In this document: one piece after another, positions 27,150 through 35,078 of the stretch
Layout of the letters: each line of letters opens with the position of its first letter
Numbering within the stretch: the stretch's first letter is position 1
DNA from: Paludibacteraceae bacterium
Lineage (GTDB): Bacteria; Bacteroidota; Bacteroidia; Bacteroidales; Paludibacteraceae
Reading direction: 5' to 3'
DNA length: 64,000 nucleotides
Assembly (NCBI GenBank): GCA_016938015.1
Contig: JAFGVL010000105.1
Location: forward strand, 22,851-86,850
The notes under the pieces: model-generated
Told to the model about the DNA's origin: nothing
The model's input: the letters and a program-made list of their open reading frames with translations, nothing else
The model's database searches: none
Position numbers and translations under genes: made by a program

Positions 27150-27851
27150 ATGTTTCAATTCAAACAATTTACCGTTTATCAAGAACATTGTGCCATGAAA
27201 GTAGGCACCGATGGGGTATTGCTAGGAGCATGGACTGATTGTGAAAATGCACAACGAATTTTAGATATAGGAACCGGAACCGGATTACTTGCTTTAATGC
27301 TGGCTCAACGCTGCTCAGCTCATATTGTAGGCATCGACATTGACCAATCGGCTGTGAACCAAGCAAAAGAAAATATCGCAAAAAGTGCGTGGAAAAATAG
27401 AATAACGATTTTTCATTGCTCTTTTCAAGATTTCTGTACTACAGAAAAAAACAGCTACGACTGTATCATAAGTAATCCACCTTATTTTGAAAACGCCTTA
27501 AAATCGCCTTTAGAGAAAAGAACTATTGCCCGACATACCGATAAACTGAAACTTACCGAAATACTTGAAGGCAGCAAAAAGTTACTTTCAAAACATGGTA
27601 GCTTAAACCTTATTTTGCCATACAAAGAAGGTTTATTACTGATTGAAGAAGCAAAAGAATGGGGGTTTTATTGCCGAAAAAAAACAACTGTTTTCCCTCG
27701 TGAAAATAGTACTGCAAAACGTATCTTACTAAACTTTAAATTAGAAGATGGCTTATGCAAAGAATCTGACCTTACCATAGAAACTGATAAAAGGCATCAG
27801 TACACTGAAGCATACAAAAAATTAACGGGCGATTTTTATTTAAAATTTTAA
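27150..27851 (+). CDS. tRNA1(Val) A37 N6-methyltransferase (TrmN6/YfiC family)
   Basis: A 233-residue class I SAM-dependent methyltransferase. Motif I DIGTGTGLLALMLAQ (near 42) binds SAM, GIDIDQSAVNQA follows as motif II, and the catalytic NPPYF box near 110 is of the N6-adenine type. The N-terminal FKQFTVYQEHCAMKVGTDGVLLG is the typical YfiC signature. By family it modifies A37 of tRNA-Val. It stands 106 bp after the exonuclease gene and ends at a strong hairpin. Confidence 0.92.
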   Translation: MFQFKQFTVYQEHCAMKVGTDGVLLGAWTDCENAQRILDIGTGTGLLALMLAQRCSAHIVGIDIDQSAVNQAKENIAKSAWKNRITIFHCSFQDFCTTEKNSYDCIISNPPYFENALKSPLEKRTIARHTDKLKLTEILEGSKKLLSKHGSLNLILPYKEGLLLIEEAKEWGFYCRKKTTVFPRENSTAKRILLNFKLEDGLCKESDLTIETDKRHQYTEAYKKLTGDFYLKF

Positions 27852-27863
27852 GCTCCTTACATA

Positions 27864-27898
27864 AAAAAAGTTTGCTGAAAAATTATTTTTCAGCAAAC
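27864..27898 (-). terminator. terminator for the minus-strand T9SS cargo gene
   Basis: Arms 27870-27882 and 27886-27898 (gtttgctgaaaaa and complement) form a stem of about 13 bp. On the minus strand the hairpin is followed by a run of seven T (complement of 27863-27869). On the plus strand no T-run follows, so it mainly serves the cargo gene, although it may also block trmN6 read-through. Confidence 0.7.
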
Positions 27899-27942
27899 CT
27901 ATATAGATACCCATTACATATTTTAAAATTTCAGAAAAGTAT

Positions 27943-28986
27943 TTATTGTTTTCTACCACATTTTTCTTTTTTTATCAATTTTTCTGTATAAAGCACATCA
28001 TTTACTACCATACGCAACACGTAATTAGGCGTTTTGTAAGCAGACATATTTTCAGTAACACTATATGTTCCGGGCAGATGTTCTTTATCCATTATTTCTT
28101 TTACTTTTCTTCCGCTTAAATCGACCAAACTCATTTCAATTTTTGCAGGCGATTGTACGCTATACTCAATTTTTAAAACATCTTCAAACGGATTTGGGTA
28201 AACTTTGTATTTAAAACCGGTTTTGTTATCATACTGCTGATTAGCATCTGCTGTAACAGAAGCATTAAAATAGGCGTTATATTCTGTTCCATCGCAAGCA
28301 CAATTAATACAATCGTATACCACATCTTTTATTTGCATTACCGCATAACGCTCTCCCGGAGCATAAAAAGCATATCGTAGTACTGTAAAATTATAATCAG
28401 AGCCACTAAATTCTTGCGTATACTTACGAGTTGATGTAACACGTAATACATTACGCAGTTTAACACCTCCCGGTAAAATCAAAGTACCCCAAGCATCCGC
28501 TTTTAACTCATAAGAACCATTTATCGGAACCGAAAAATAATCTTTTATATATTCACCCTTCATTTCTCCTTTAACTTCAGAACCGTAGGCAAACGGATAA
28601 CTCATTTCTACCAATGGCTCTTCAAATTTAATAACTGCATTATCAGTACTAAAGCCATAATACAATCGCTGTGTAGGGGTAGTTTTAAAATAAGAGATGC
28701 GTTCTCCGTTTTCGTCACTAGCTATGTACTCTTTTCTTTCTTGTATCACTTTTGATGCATCTTGTTGTAAATTAATTACAAAATCATTTTGAAATTTTGC
28801 GGCAGAAAAATCCCATACCTGATTAGGACCGGCAGCTCCGGCAGAAACAGTATCGATAAGTTGTTTGAGTTTTATTTCATCGCCATGCATCAATTCGTTG
28901 GCTGCATGAGTAAGCACTGTTTGAGCAAACAATGAAATACAAAATAGGTGGGTAAAAAAAATAACTAGCGTTAGTTTCGATTTCAT
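27943..28986 (-). CDS. T9SS-sorted secreted protein, function unknown
   Basis: The frame is open to 29073, but the ATG at 28986 starts exactly on a signal peptide (MKSKLTLVIFFTHLFCISLFAQ), so a 347-residue product is called. The C-terminal 80 residues (FKYKVYPNPFEDVLKIEYS, then SLVDLSGRKV and MSAYKTPNYVLRMV) form a type A T9SS sorting domain. The middle contains a Cys-rich knot (YDCINCACDGTEYN) and beta-rich sequence with no family I can name. It is probably surface-exposed. The promoter ATTG-N18-TAATTTTG lies just upstream and the gene is followed by a terminator, so it appears monocistronic. Confidence 0.85.
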   Translation of the reverse strand: MKSKLTLVIFFTHLFCISLFAQTVLTHAANELMHGDEIKLKQLIDTVSAGAAGPNQVWDFSAAKFQNDFVINLQQDASKVIQERKEYIASDENGERISYFKTTPTQRLYYGFSTDNAVIKFEEPLVEMSYPFAYGSEVKGEMKGEYIKDYFSVPINGSYELKADAWGTLILPGGVKLRNVLRVTSTRKYTQEFSGSDYNFTVLRYAFYAPGERYAVMQIKDVVYDCINCACDGTEYNAYFNASVTADANQQYDNKTGFKYKVYPNPFEDVLKIEYSVQSPAKIEMSLVDLSGRKVKEIMDKEHLPGTYSVTENMSAYKTPNYVLRMVVNDVLYTEKLIKKEKCGRKQ

Positions 28987-29016
28987 AGTGTGTACGGTTT
29001 TTAGATTTTCGACTAA

Positions 29017-29046
29017 CAAAATTAAGATTTTTTTTGATTTAGCAAT
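29017..29046 (-). promoter_or_regulatory. promoter of the T9SS cargo gene
   Basis: On the minus strand ATTG (29043-29046), an 18-bp spacer and TAATTTTG (29017-29024) lie about 30 bp ahead of the ATG at 28986. This also supports the shorter start, because the longer frame (from 29073) would begin upstream of the promoter. Confidence 0.5.
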
Positions 29047-29124
29047 ATGTTTTATGAATAATTTTGCCAACAAAAAAATTACACTACTCCCTTTTTAAAG
29101 CTGAGCTATAGATTTACAGGAGGT

Positions 29125-30681
29125 TTATTTCTTTTTTACACGCTTTCCTTTTTTTGTTTTTTGGGGCAATGCGTAACGGGTAAAAATATCGTGTTTGTTT
29201 TTGGGACGGATAGTATCTTGCCAATGAAAATTTTCCAACTGTTTTTTATCGTCGGGTATTTGAAGTTCGGGATATAAAACGCCGGAAGAACTGGGAGAAA
29301 GCACTATTTTATCTATTTTTCTGTTTCTTACATGTACCACCAGTGTACTGCTTTCCGTTCGGTTCATGCCAATTAAAGTACCATCCTGCTCTCGTGGATA
29401 ATAAATAGACTCAGCATTGCCTTCAACAAGAATTTTATACAGCACTTTATCTTTTATAAAAGCTTTTAAACTTTTACCGGAGAGTTGACTAAAACGTAAA
29501 CTATCTTCCTGAATAAGACCCATTGCTTTGCCTTGCACCCACACCATACTGGAATCTTTTGCCAATTTAAATACTTGCATAAAATTGCCGGAAAGCTGCA
29601 TGGTATCGGACCATATTACAGGACTTTCATACATACTCAACAACGAGTCGCGGGTAGAATAAATGAGCGTATCACATTTTCCTTGTAAATTTGAGCGATA
29701 AAAACGCACATTACTAACCGCTTTTAACCTATTATACACAGAATCGGCTTGAGTACGCAAGGTATCGGCATGTAAAAAAAGTGTGTCGTTTTTGTCGGAA
29801 TATTCAGTTGCATAAGCAGAATCGCGCACTAAACCAAAGCGATCCAGCTCACGGTAATACCCATAATTTCCGTAGATAGTAATTTGTTGTGCCGTATCGA
29901 TAAGTTGTACATGCCCCCAAGCTTGCCCCTCTCCTTCTTTTTTTTGGTAAAAAATAGTATCGCCTACCAACTTTTTACCATCTATTTGCTCGATGTATGA
30001 ATTTTTATATAATTGCGATTTTTCATGTTGCGTATCGTACCAGCCATCTTCGGAATAGATAGTTGTTTTTTCTTTGTACAAAATTAGTGAAGGGCCTATA
30101 ATATAAGCTATTTTAGATTGCGTGTTGTATTTCAAATTATTTGAACCCAAGCCAAACTCATCGTTAACCAAACGCACTTGCTCTCTAAATACCGACATTT
30201 TTGTACTAGGAGAATACTCACCCCAAATAGAGGTAAGTACATTTTTTTTATCGTAAATTTTACCTCCTGTGTAGTAATAGCCTTTGTTTTGGTTTCTGTC
30301 GTAATCAAAACTATCTGTTTCGAGCGTAGTTTCACGGTTTATCATACGCACATTTCCTTTTAAATGAGCTATTCGAGTATCGCCATTGTAATGCAAAAAA
30401 TCTCCATACACAAAAAGCGTATCTCCTTGTTGCATACGTATATTACCAAAGGCATCAATGGTATTATTTTGGTCGTAGAAATAAGCGCTGTCGCAATACA
30501 TGTAGGCATTATCATGACGAAATACTACATTTCCGCGCAATACCTGACAATCAGCGTTCATTTTCTTGTCGAAAGAAAGTGTTTCTGAACGCTCAAGAAC
30601 GATAGTAGTAGGTTTAGCACCCTGAGTGAAATTAGCCGAAAGGATAAAAACAATAAAAAGGGCTATGTATTTGCGAAGCAT
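29125..30681 (-). CDS. OstA/LptA-like periplasmic protein (LPS transport family)
   Basis: A 518-residue exported protein of the Bacteroidota OstA-like family. A signal peptide (1-21) is followed by repeated beta-strand units of the OstA/LptA jelly-roll type: CQVLRGNVVFRHDNAYMYCDSAYF, the GNIRMQQGDTLFVYGDFLHY unit, and later GDTIFYQKKEGEGQAWGHV. LptA-type proteins form the periplasmic bridge that carries LPS to the outer membrane. This protein is about three times the length of E. coli LptA. The C-terminus is strongly basic (TKKGKRVKKK). It is last of a minus-strand run of SurA-like chaperone genes, 55 bp behind the nearest one. The transport role is assigned by family. Confidence 0.85.
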   Translation of the reverse strand: MLRKYIALFIVFILSANFTQGAKPTTIVLERSETLSFDKKMNADCQVLRGNVVFRHDNAYMYCDSAYFYDQNNTIDAFGNIRMQQGDTLFVYGDFLHYNGDTRIAHLKGNVRMINRETTLETDSFDYDRNQNKGYYYTGGKIYDKKNVLTSIWGEYSPSTKMSVFREQVRLVNDEFGLGSNNLKYNTQSKIAYIIGPSLILYKEKTTIYSEDGWYDTQHEKSQLYKNSYIEQIDGKKLVGDTIFYQKKEGEGQAWGHVQLIDTAQQITIYGNYGYYRELDRFGLVRDSAYATEYSDKNDTLFLHADTLRTQADSVYNRLKAVSNVRFYRSNLQGKCDTLIYSTRDSLLSMYESPVIWSDTMQLSGNFMQVFKLAKDSSMVWVQGKAMGLIQEDSLRFSQLSGKSLKAFIKDKVLYKILVEGNAESIYYPREQDGTLIGMNRTESSTLVVHVRNRKIDKIVLSPSSSGVLYPELQIPDDKKQLENFHWQDTIRPKNKHDIFTRYALPQKTKKGKRVKKK

Positions 30682-30736
30682 AAACTATCAAATTCGTTTT
30701 AAGTAACGATACTAGTAGGTGTAAAAATTGCTTTGT

Positions 30737-32104
30737 TTATTTTTTTACCCATCCCTCGTATTGGAACTTACAATTTTGCCATTCGGGATTAATTTTAATA
30801 TACGTTTCCTTTTGTTTGTTTTTAACCCAATTATTAATTGTTTCGGCATTTTGTCTGTTTTGAACAAAAACCTTTAAAAGCTGATAATCGGTTTCTAAAT
30901 TAGCTTTGTGTTGGGCAATTTTTGCTTTTACTTTAATAACGGCACACACTTTTTTACCGGTTTGGTCGGTCATGATAAACGGTTTAGAAAAATCGCCCAC
31001 TTCCATATCATACGCTAATCTGGAGATTTCGGAAGGTAAGTGTTGGTATTCAAATTGAGTGGTACCATCTTGTGGGTTTACCATAATTCCGGCACTCATA
31101 CGGGTATTTTTATCGTCGGAATAATTTAAGATTGCATCTTCAAACTTAATTTTACCTTCTCTAACAAAAGACATAATACTATCAAGCCTTGTTATCGCTT
31201 TGTTTTGGTCTTCTAATTGAGGTTTTGGTTTTATTAAAATATGACGAACATTTACTTTATCACCTCTTTTGGCAATAAGCTGAATAATATGGAAACCAAA
31301 TTCGCTTTCTATGATACGCGAAACTTTTTTAGGGTCGGTTAAGCTAAAAGCCTCATCGGCAAATGGTTTTACCAGCTGACCTTTACCCATAAAACCAAGT
31401 TCTCCTCCTTGTTTAGCCGATTCTACATCGTCGGAGTAAAGCATTGCCAGCATAGAAAAAGTAGCATCGCCCGTTTCAATTCTTTCTTTAAACCCACGTA
31501 ATCGTAATTTGATTGCTTCTACTTCAGATAAAGCAATTCTAGGTTCTTGAGTTAAAATTTGCACTTCTACTTTTGCGGGAATAATAGGAATATCTAAACT
31601 ATCGATTTTTGAAAAAGCTTTTCGAACCTGCGAAGGCGAAATTTTTTGATCTCCAATAAGCTTTTGTTGAACCTGTTGCACTAAACTTTGTTCGCGAGCC
31701 TGCTCCCTTAAATCTTCTTTTATTTGTTTCAACGATTTTCCGTAATACTCTAACAGTTTTTCTTCGGAACCTATTTGTGCAATTATTTCGTTTACTCGTT
31801 GTTCAACCTGCATAGTAATTACACCCTCGTTAGCCTCAATACTATCTAATTTTGCTTGGTGCAAAAATAATTTTCTAATAGCCAATTGCTCCGGAACTAC
31901 GCAATAAGGATCTCCATCCATATCTACTTTTTCATATTTCATCTGCATAATTTGCTTTTCAACATCAGAACGGAGTATGGCATCGTCGCCAACAACCCAT
32001 ATTACTTCATCAATAACATCTTGTTGTGCCACTGCTAAAGTTGGTGCGAACATTAGCACTAAAAAAATCCACATTGTATATGGTGTAAGCTTCTTGTTTT
32101 TCAT
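30737..32104 (-). CDS. SurA-like peptidyl-prolyl isomerase/chaperone
   Basis: A 455-residue periplasmic parvulin. It has a signal peptide (about 1-26), a SurA_N-like chaperone segment (about 28-165, DEVIWVVGDDAILRSDVEKQI) and two parvulin domains. The first is near 175-275 (KQGGELGFMGKGQLV, FGFHIIQLI), the second near 285-390 (VNVRHILIKPK). SurA proteins escort outer-membrane proteins to the BAM machine. It lies downstream of two related genes and upstream of the OstA-like gene, suggesting coordinated supply of outer-membrane biogenesis factors. The gap to the preceding gene is 144 bp, so an extra promoter is possible. Confidence 0.92.
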   Translation of the reverse strand: MKNKKLTPYTMWIFLVLMFAPTLAVAQQDVIDEVIWVVGDDAILRSDVEKQIMQMKYEKVDMDGDPYCVVPEQLAIRKLFLHQAKLDSIEANEGVITMQVEQRVNEIIAQIGSEEKLLEYYGKSLKQIKEDLREQAREQSLVQQVQQKLIGDQKISPSQVRKAFSKIDSLDIPIIPAKVEVQILTQEPRIALSEVEAIKLRLRGFKERIETGDATFSMLAMLYSDDVESAKQGGELGFMGKGQLVKPFADEAFSLTDPKKVSRIIESEFGFHIIQLIAKRGDKVNVRHILIKPKPQLEDQNKAITRLDSIMSFVREGKIKFEDAILNYSDDKNTRMSAGIMVNPQDGTTQFEYQHLPSEISRLAYDMEVGDFSKPFIMTDQTGKKVCAVIKVKAKIAQHKANLETDYQLLKVFVQNRQNAETINNWVKNKQKETYIKINPEWQNCKFQYEGWVKK

Positions 32105-32248
32105 GTTTTTATTTGATTTTCAAAAGTCATTTATAACTCGCCAAATTCAACCCCATTTATAAAACGGTTACTTATGGCAAGTTTCATCTAATTATTATTT
32201 TTTAATGAAAGTTTTTCACTAATCGCTATCTAAAAATAGCCTGTTTTG

Positions 32249-33151
32249 TTATTCCTGTAATTTTGGTTCCGACTCTTGAGAAAAGAATATTATTTTTTCT
32301 TTATCAATAGCTTCTTGGTATAACTTATCGTTTAATTTTTTAATAAAATCGGTTTTTTCTTTATTCATTAATAAAACGTGAATTTTATCTTTTGCCAGTT
32401 CAAAAGGTTCCGTTTCGCCCGCAAATTTAACATCAAGTATGCGTAAAATATAATGATAAGCTGTATCTTTTACTTCGATGTATCTATTTGCTCTTAAATA
32501 ACTGTCGGCATTTTCCAATTGAATAGGCATATTTTTAGTCACTTCCAAAAACTTCACCCATCTATCACCAAAATACTGATAACTGGTCGCATTTTGAATA
32601 CCATATTTTTCAACTTCTTCAATAGATTTTGCTTTATAATTACGCATCCAACCTTGTAGTTTTGAAAACTTTGGAGCTCCTAGAGGCACTTGTATATATA
32701 CCCCTTTTATAATTGAATTTTTTAATACAAACTTTTCTTGATGACTGTTGTAAAAAGCTTCTAATTTTTTATCTGAAAGCACATCCGCTAAACGCTCACG
32801 TATTAGGTTTTCTTGGTATTGATGTATGATTAACGATCTGCGGTAATCTTCCACCAGCTTATCAATTTTTTCTTGGTCGGAAATATTTTTACTGGCATGC
32901 TCGTACAGCAACACATTGGTTGCCCATTGTTGTGCAAAATCGTCAGCAAGTGCGGTACTATCTTCTTGCGAAGCCATATCAGGTATAACCGCATCAATAT
33001 CTTCCATATACAAATACCTGCCGCCTACTTCTAAATAAGGAACTCGTGTTGCATCCATTTTTTCTTTTTCTTGGCAAGAAAAAAACAAGATACAGCTTAA
33101 TACCACACACAATGTGCTTTTCTTTATTGAAATTGGGTAACGCACCATCAA
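32249..33151 (-). CDS. SurA/PpiC-related lipoprotein with degenerate isomerase domain
   Basis: A 300-residue lipoprotein. The N-terminus MMVRYPISIKK precedes a hydrophobic stretch and a lipobox ending SC (Cys26, LFFSCQEKEK). Residues of about 40-130 resemble the helical SurA-N region (WATNVLLYEHASKNISDQEKIDKLVEDYRRSLIIHQY split over two helices). The segment where a parvulin would be lacks the usual GGxLG and FGxHI motifs. It may therefore be a chaperone without isomerase activity. It overlaps the upstream parvulin gene by four bases, so the two are translationally coupled. A second downstream parvulin gene follows. Confidence 0.8.
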   Translation of the reverse strand: MMVRYPISIKKSTLCVVLSCILFFSCQEKEKMDATRVPYLEVGGRYLYMEDIDAVIPDMASQEDSTALADDFAQQWATNVLLYEHASKNISDQEKIDKLVEDYRRSLIIHQYQENLIRERLADVLSDKKLEAFYNSHQEKFVLKNSIIKGVYIQVPLGAPKFSKLQGWMRNYKAKSIEEVEKYGIQNATSYQYFGDRWVKFLEVTKNMPIQLENADSYLRANRYIEVKDTAYHYILRILDVKFAGETEPFELAKDKIHVLLMNKEKTDFIKKLNDKLYQEAIDKEKIIFFSQESEPKLQE

Positions 33152-35049
33152 TCTTTTACTGTTTTAAATAATTCCTCGTTAATTTTTACTGAGAATTTAT
33201 TACGCAATTGTTTTATCCATTCTTTATCAAGATAGCTTTGATAGTCTTGTACCACTTTGCCTTTTATATCTGTATAATTCTCAGGATTTGATACTAATTT
33301 TCCATCCACAAAAACAAAAGGAAAATCGGCATCGGGAGTTAACACACCCTCTTTAAAAACCAAATAATCTACTTCCTTTTTTGTTCCTTTTTCAAAGGTG
33401 CCGAATTCAGATTTTACCACAGTTTTTTCTTTATTCAGCTTATTTAATTCTACATCAATTGAATCGGAGAATGCTGTACGAAGGATGTTTTTTACTTTCT
33501 TTTCGGTTTTTGCGTTGTTGCAATAAATAATTCGTCCCTTATATTTAGGCGAGCTCCATGTGTAATTGGCTTTGTTAGCTTCAAAAAATTGGGATAAACC
33601 GGCAGTATCTTTCAAAGCCTTTTCCCAAACCGTAGCATTGCTAATATTAAATAATAATATGCCGTCTTTATATTCTTGCACTAAATGTCCAAATTCAGGA
33701 TATTTAATTTCTAAACGGCTGTTTTCGTAATTTTTAATTTCTTCATCGGAATAGTATTGTAATGCTTGTTGAAGAACCGATGGACGTAAATTTCTTTGTT
33801 TCATAAAAGCTGCCAGCTGACTTTGAGTATAAGTTTTATCGGCAAAAGAAAACAGCATTTTATGTTGACTGGCTGCTTGTACATAAAACAAACTATCAGA
33901 AGTGTTTTTTGCAAGTTTTTGTAATTGATTAAGTGCTTTTTTATCTACTTTATAAAGGTATTCGTTTTTCAATTTAGCGATAAAAGATTGTTGAACAAGC
34001 TGCGCCCTATCTCCCATTACAAAACTTTTTTCGATGGTTGGTTTTTCTTCCTCGTATGTGCCTAACTGTTTTTTATCCAACAATTTAATTATATGCCAAC
34101 CAAATTGTGTTTTTACAGGGTACGAAAAATCACCCATTTCTTTTATCTGATAAGCGGCATCTTCGAACTCTTTAATAAAATTACCACTTTCGAGCCAAGG
34201 CAACTGTCCGTTTTTTTGTGCACTATACGTATCTTCCGAAAACTCTTTGACCATTTTCTCAAAATTTTCTCCATTCTTCAACTGACTATAAATGTATTGA
34301 ATTTCGTTTTGAGCCTGTATATTTTTTTCGGAAAGAGTATCGTTTGTAGTTTTTAAGATATGTGCCAATAACAATTTGCCTCTGGAGGGTCTTTTGCCAA
34401 ACACTTTAATTAGATGATATCCATACATGCTACGAATTGGTTTAGAAACCTGTCCGATAGGAGTTGTATAAGCGGCAGTTTCAAACGAATAAATTGTTTT
34501 TAACGCAGAAATATAACCTAAGTATCCTCCTTTTTCTTTCGAAGCGGGGTCTTCAGATTGCTCTTTAGCTAAAGTAGCAAAATCTTCTTTTTTCAATCGG
34601 TCGTATAAGGTTTGTGCTTTTTTATAGGCATTTAAGGTGTCGTTTTGATTATCATCATCAAACTTTACAAAGATATGAGCAATTTCAACATCTTCTTTCA
34701 TCCTCTCATAAGCCTCTTTCATTAATTTCTCTTTGTAATCTTTATCGGTTAGGTATTCCATAGCCGATTGCCTACGGTAACCTTCTAATTCGGTAATAAA
34801 GCTTTGTGCCGTATCCATTTTTAAACTTTCGGCCTCGGCCACTTTCAGTTTAAAATCAATAAACATAGAGAGATAATCTTCTTTCGATTTTTTATCAATG
34901 CCTGTATTTGTATTATTTTTACGGTACAAATACTCGAAAGAAGATTTAGAAATTTCTTTCCCGTTGATAGTGACTAATACCGGCTCTGTAGCAAAAATAA
35001 ATGCTGATAAAACGGTGCCTAGTAGCACAAATACTATACTTTTACTCAT
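33148..35049 (-). CDS. periplasmic peptidyl-prolyl isomerase with two parvulin domains
   Basis: A 633-residue exported chaperone/isomerase. It has a signal peptide (1-20), an N-terminal SurA/PpiD-like helical part, a first parvulin at about 125-220 (EKGGYLGYISALKTIYSF, YGYHLIKVFG), and a second at about 225-325 (QKNGQLPWLES, FGWHIIKLLDKK). A long C-terminal helical and beta part of about 300 residues follows with no domain I can name. The length exceeds that of E. coli SurA. It is the first of the parvulin cluster, 29 bp after the PagL-like barrel gene, so the barrel may be a cotranscribed client. Confidence 0.92.
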   Translation of the reverse strand: MSKSIVFVLLGTVLSAFIFATEPVLVTINGKEISKSSFEYLYRKNNTNTGIDKKSKEDYLSMFIDFKLKVAEAESLKMDTAQSFITELEGYRRQSAMEYLTDKDYKEKLMKEAYERMKEDVEIAHIFVKFDDDNQNDTLNAYKKAQTLYDRLKKEDFATLAKEQSEDPASKEKGGYLGYISALKTIYSFETAAYTTPIGQVSKPIRSMYGYHLIKVFGKRPSRGKLLLAHILKTTNDTLSEKNIQAQNEIQYIYSQLKNGENFEKMVKEFSEDTYSAQKNGQLPWLESGNFIKEFEDAAYQIKEMGDFSYPVKTQFGWHIIKLLDKKQLGTYEEEKPTIEKSFVMGDRAQLVQQSFIAKLKNEYLYKVDKKALNQLQKLAKNTSDSLFYVQAASQHKMLFSFADKTYTQSQLAAFMKQRNLRPSVLQQALQYYSDEEIKNYENSRLEIKYPEFGHLVQEYKDGILLFNISNATVWEKALKDTAGLSQFFEANKANYTWSSPKYKGRIIYCNNAKTEKKVKNILRTAFSDSIDVELNKLNKEKTVVKSEFGTFEKGTKKEVDYLVFKEGVLTPDADFPFVFVDGKLVSNPENYTDIKGKVVQDYQSYLDKEWIKQLRNKFSVKINEELFKTVKD

Positions 35050-35078
35050 CGTTTTTTTATGTTTTTATTAGGTAATAA

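Noticed and set aside
28987..29073. Twenty-nine extra N-terminal residues on the 27943-28986 cargo protein
   Set aside because: The shorter start at 28986 begins with a classical signal peptide, and a promoter match lies inside the longer version.
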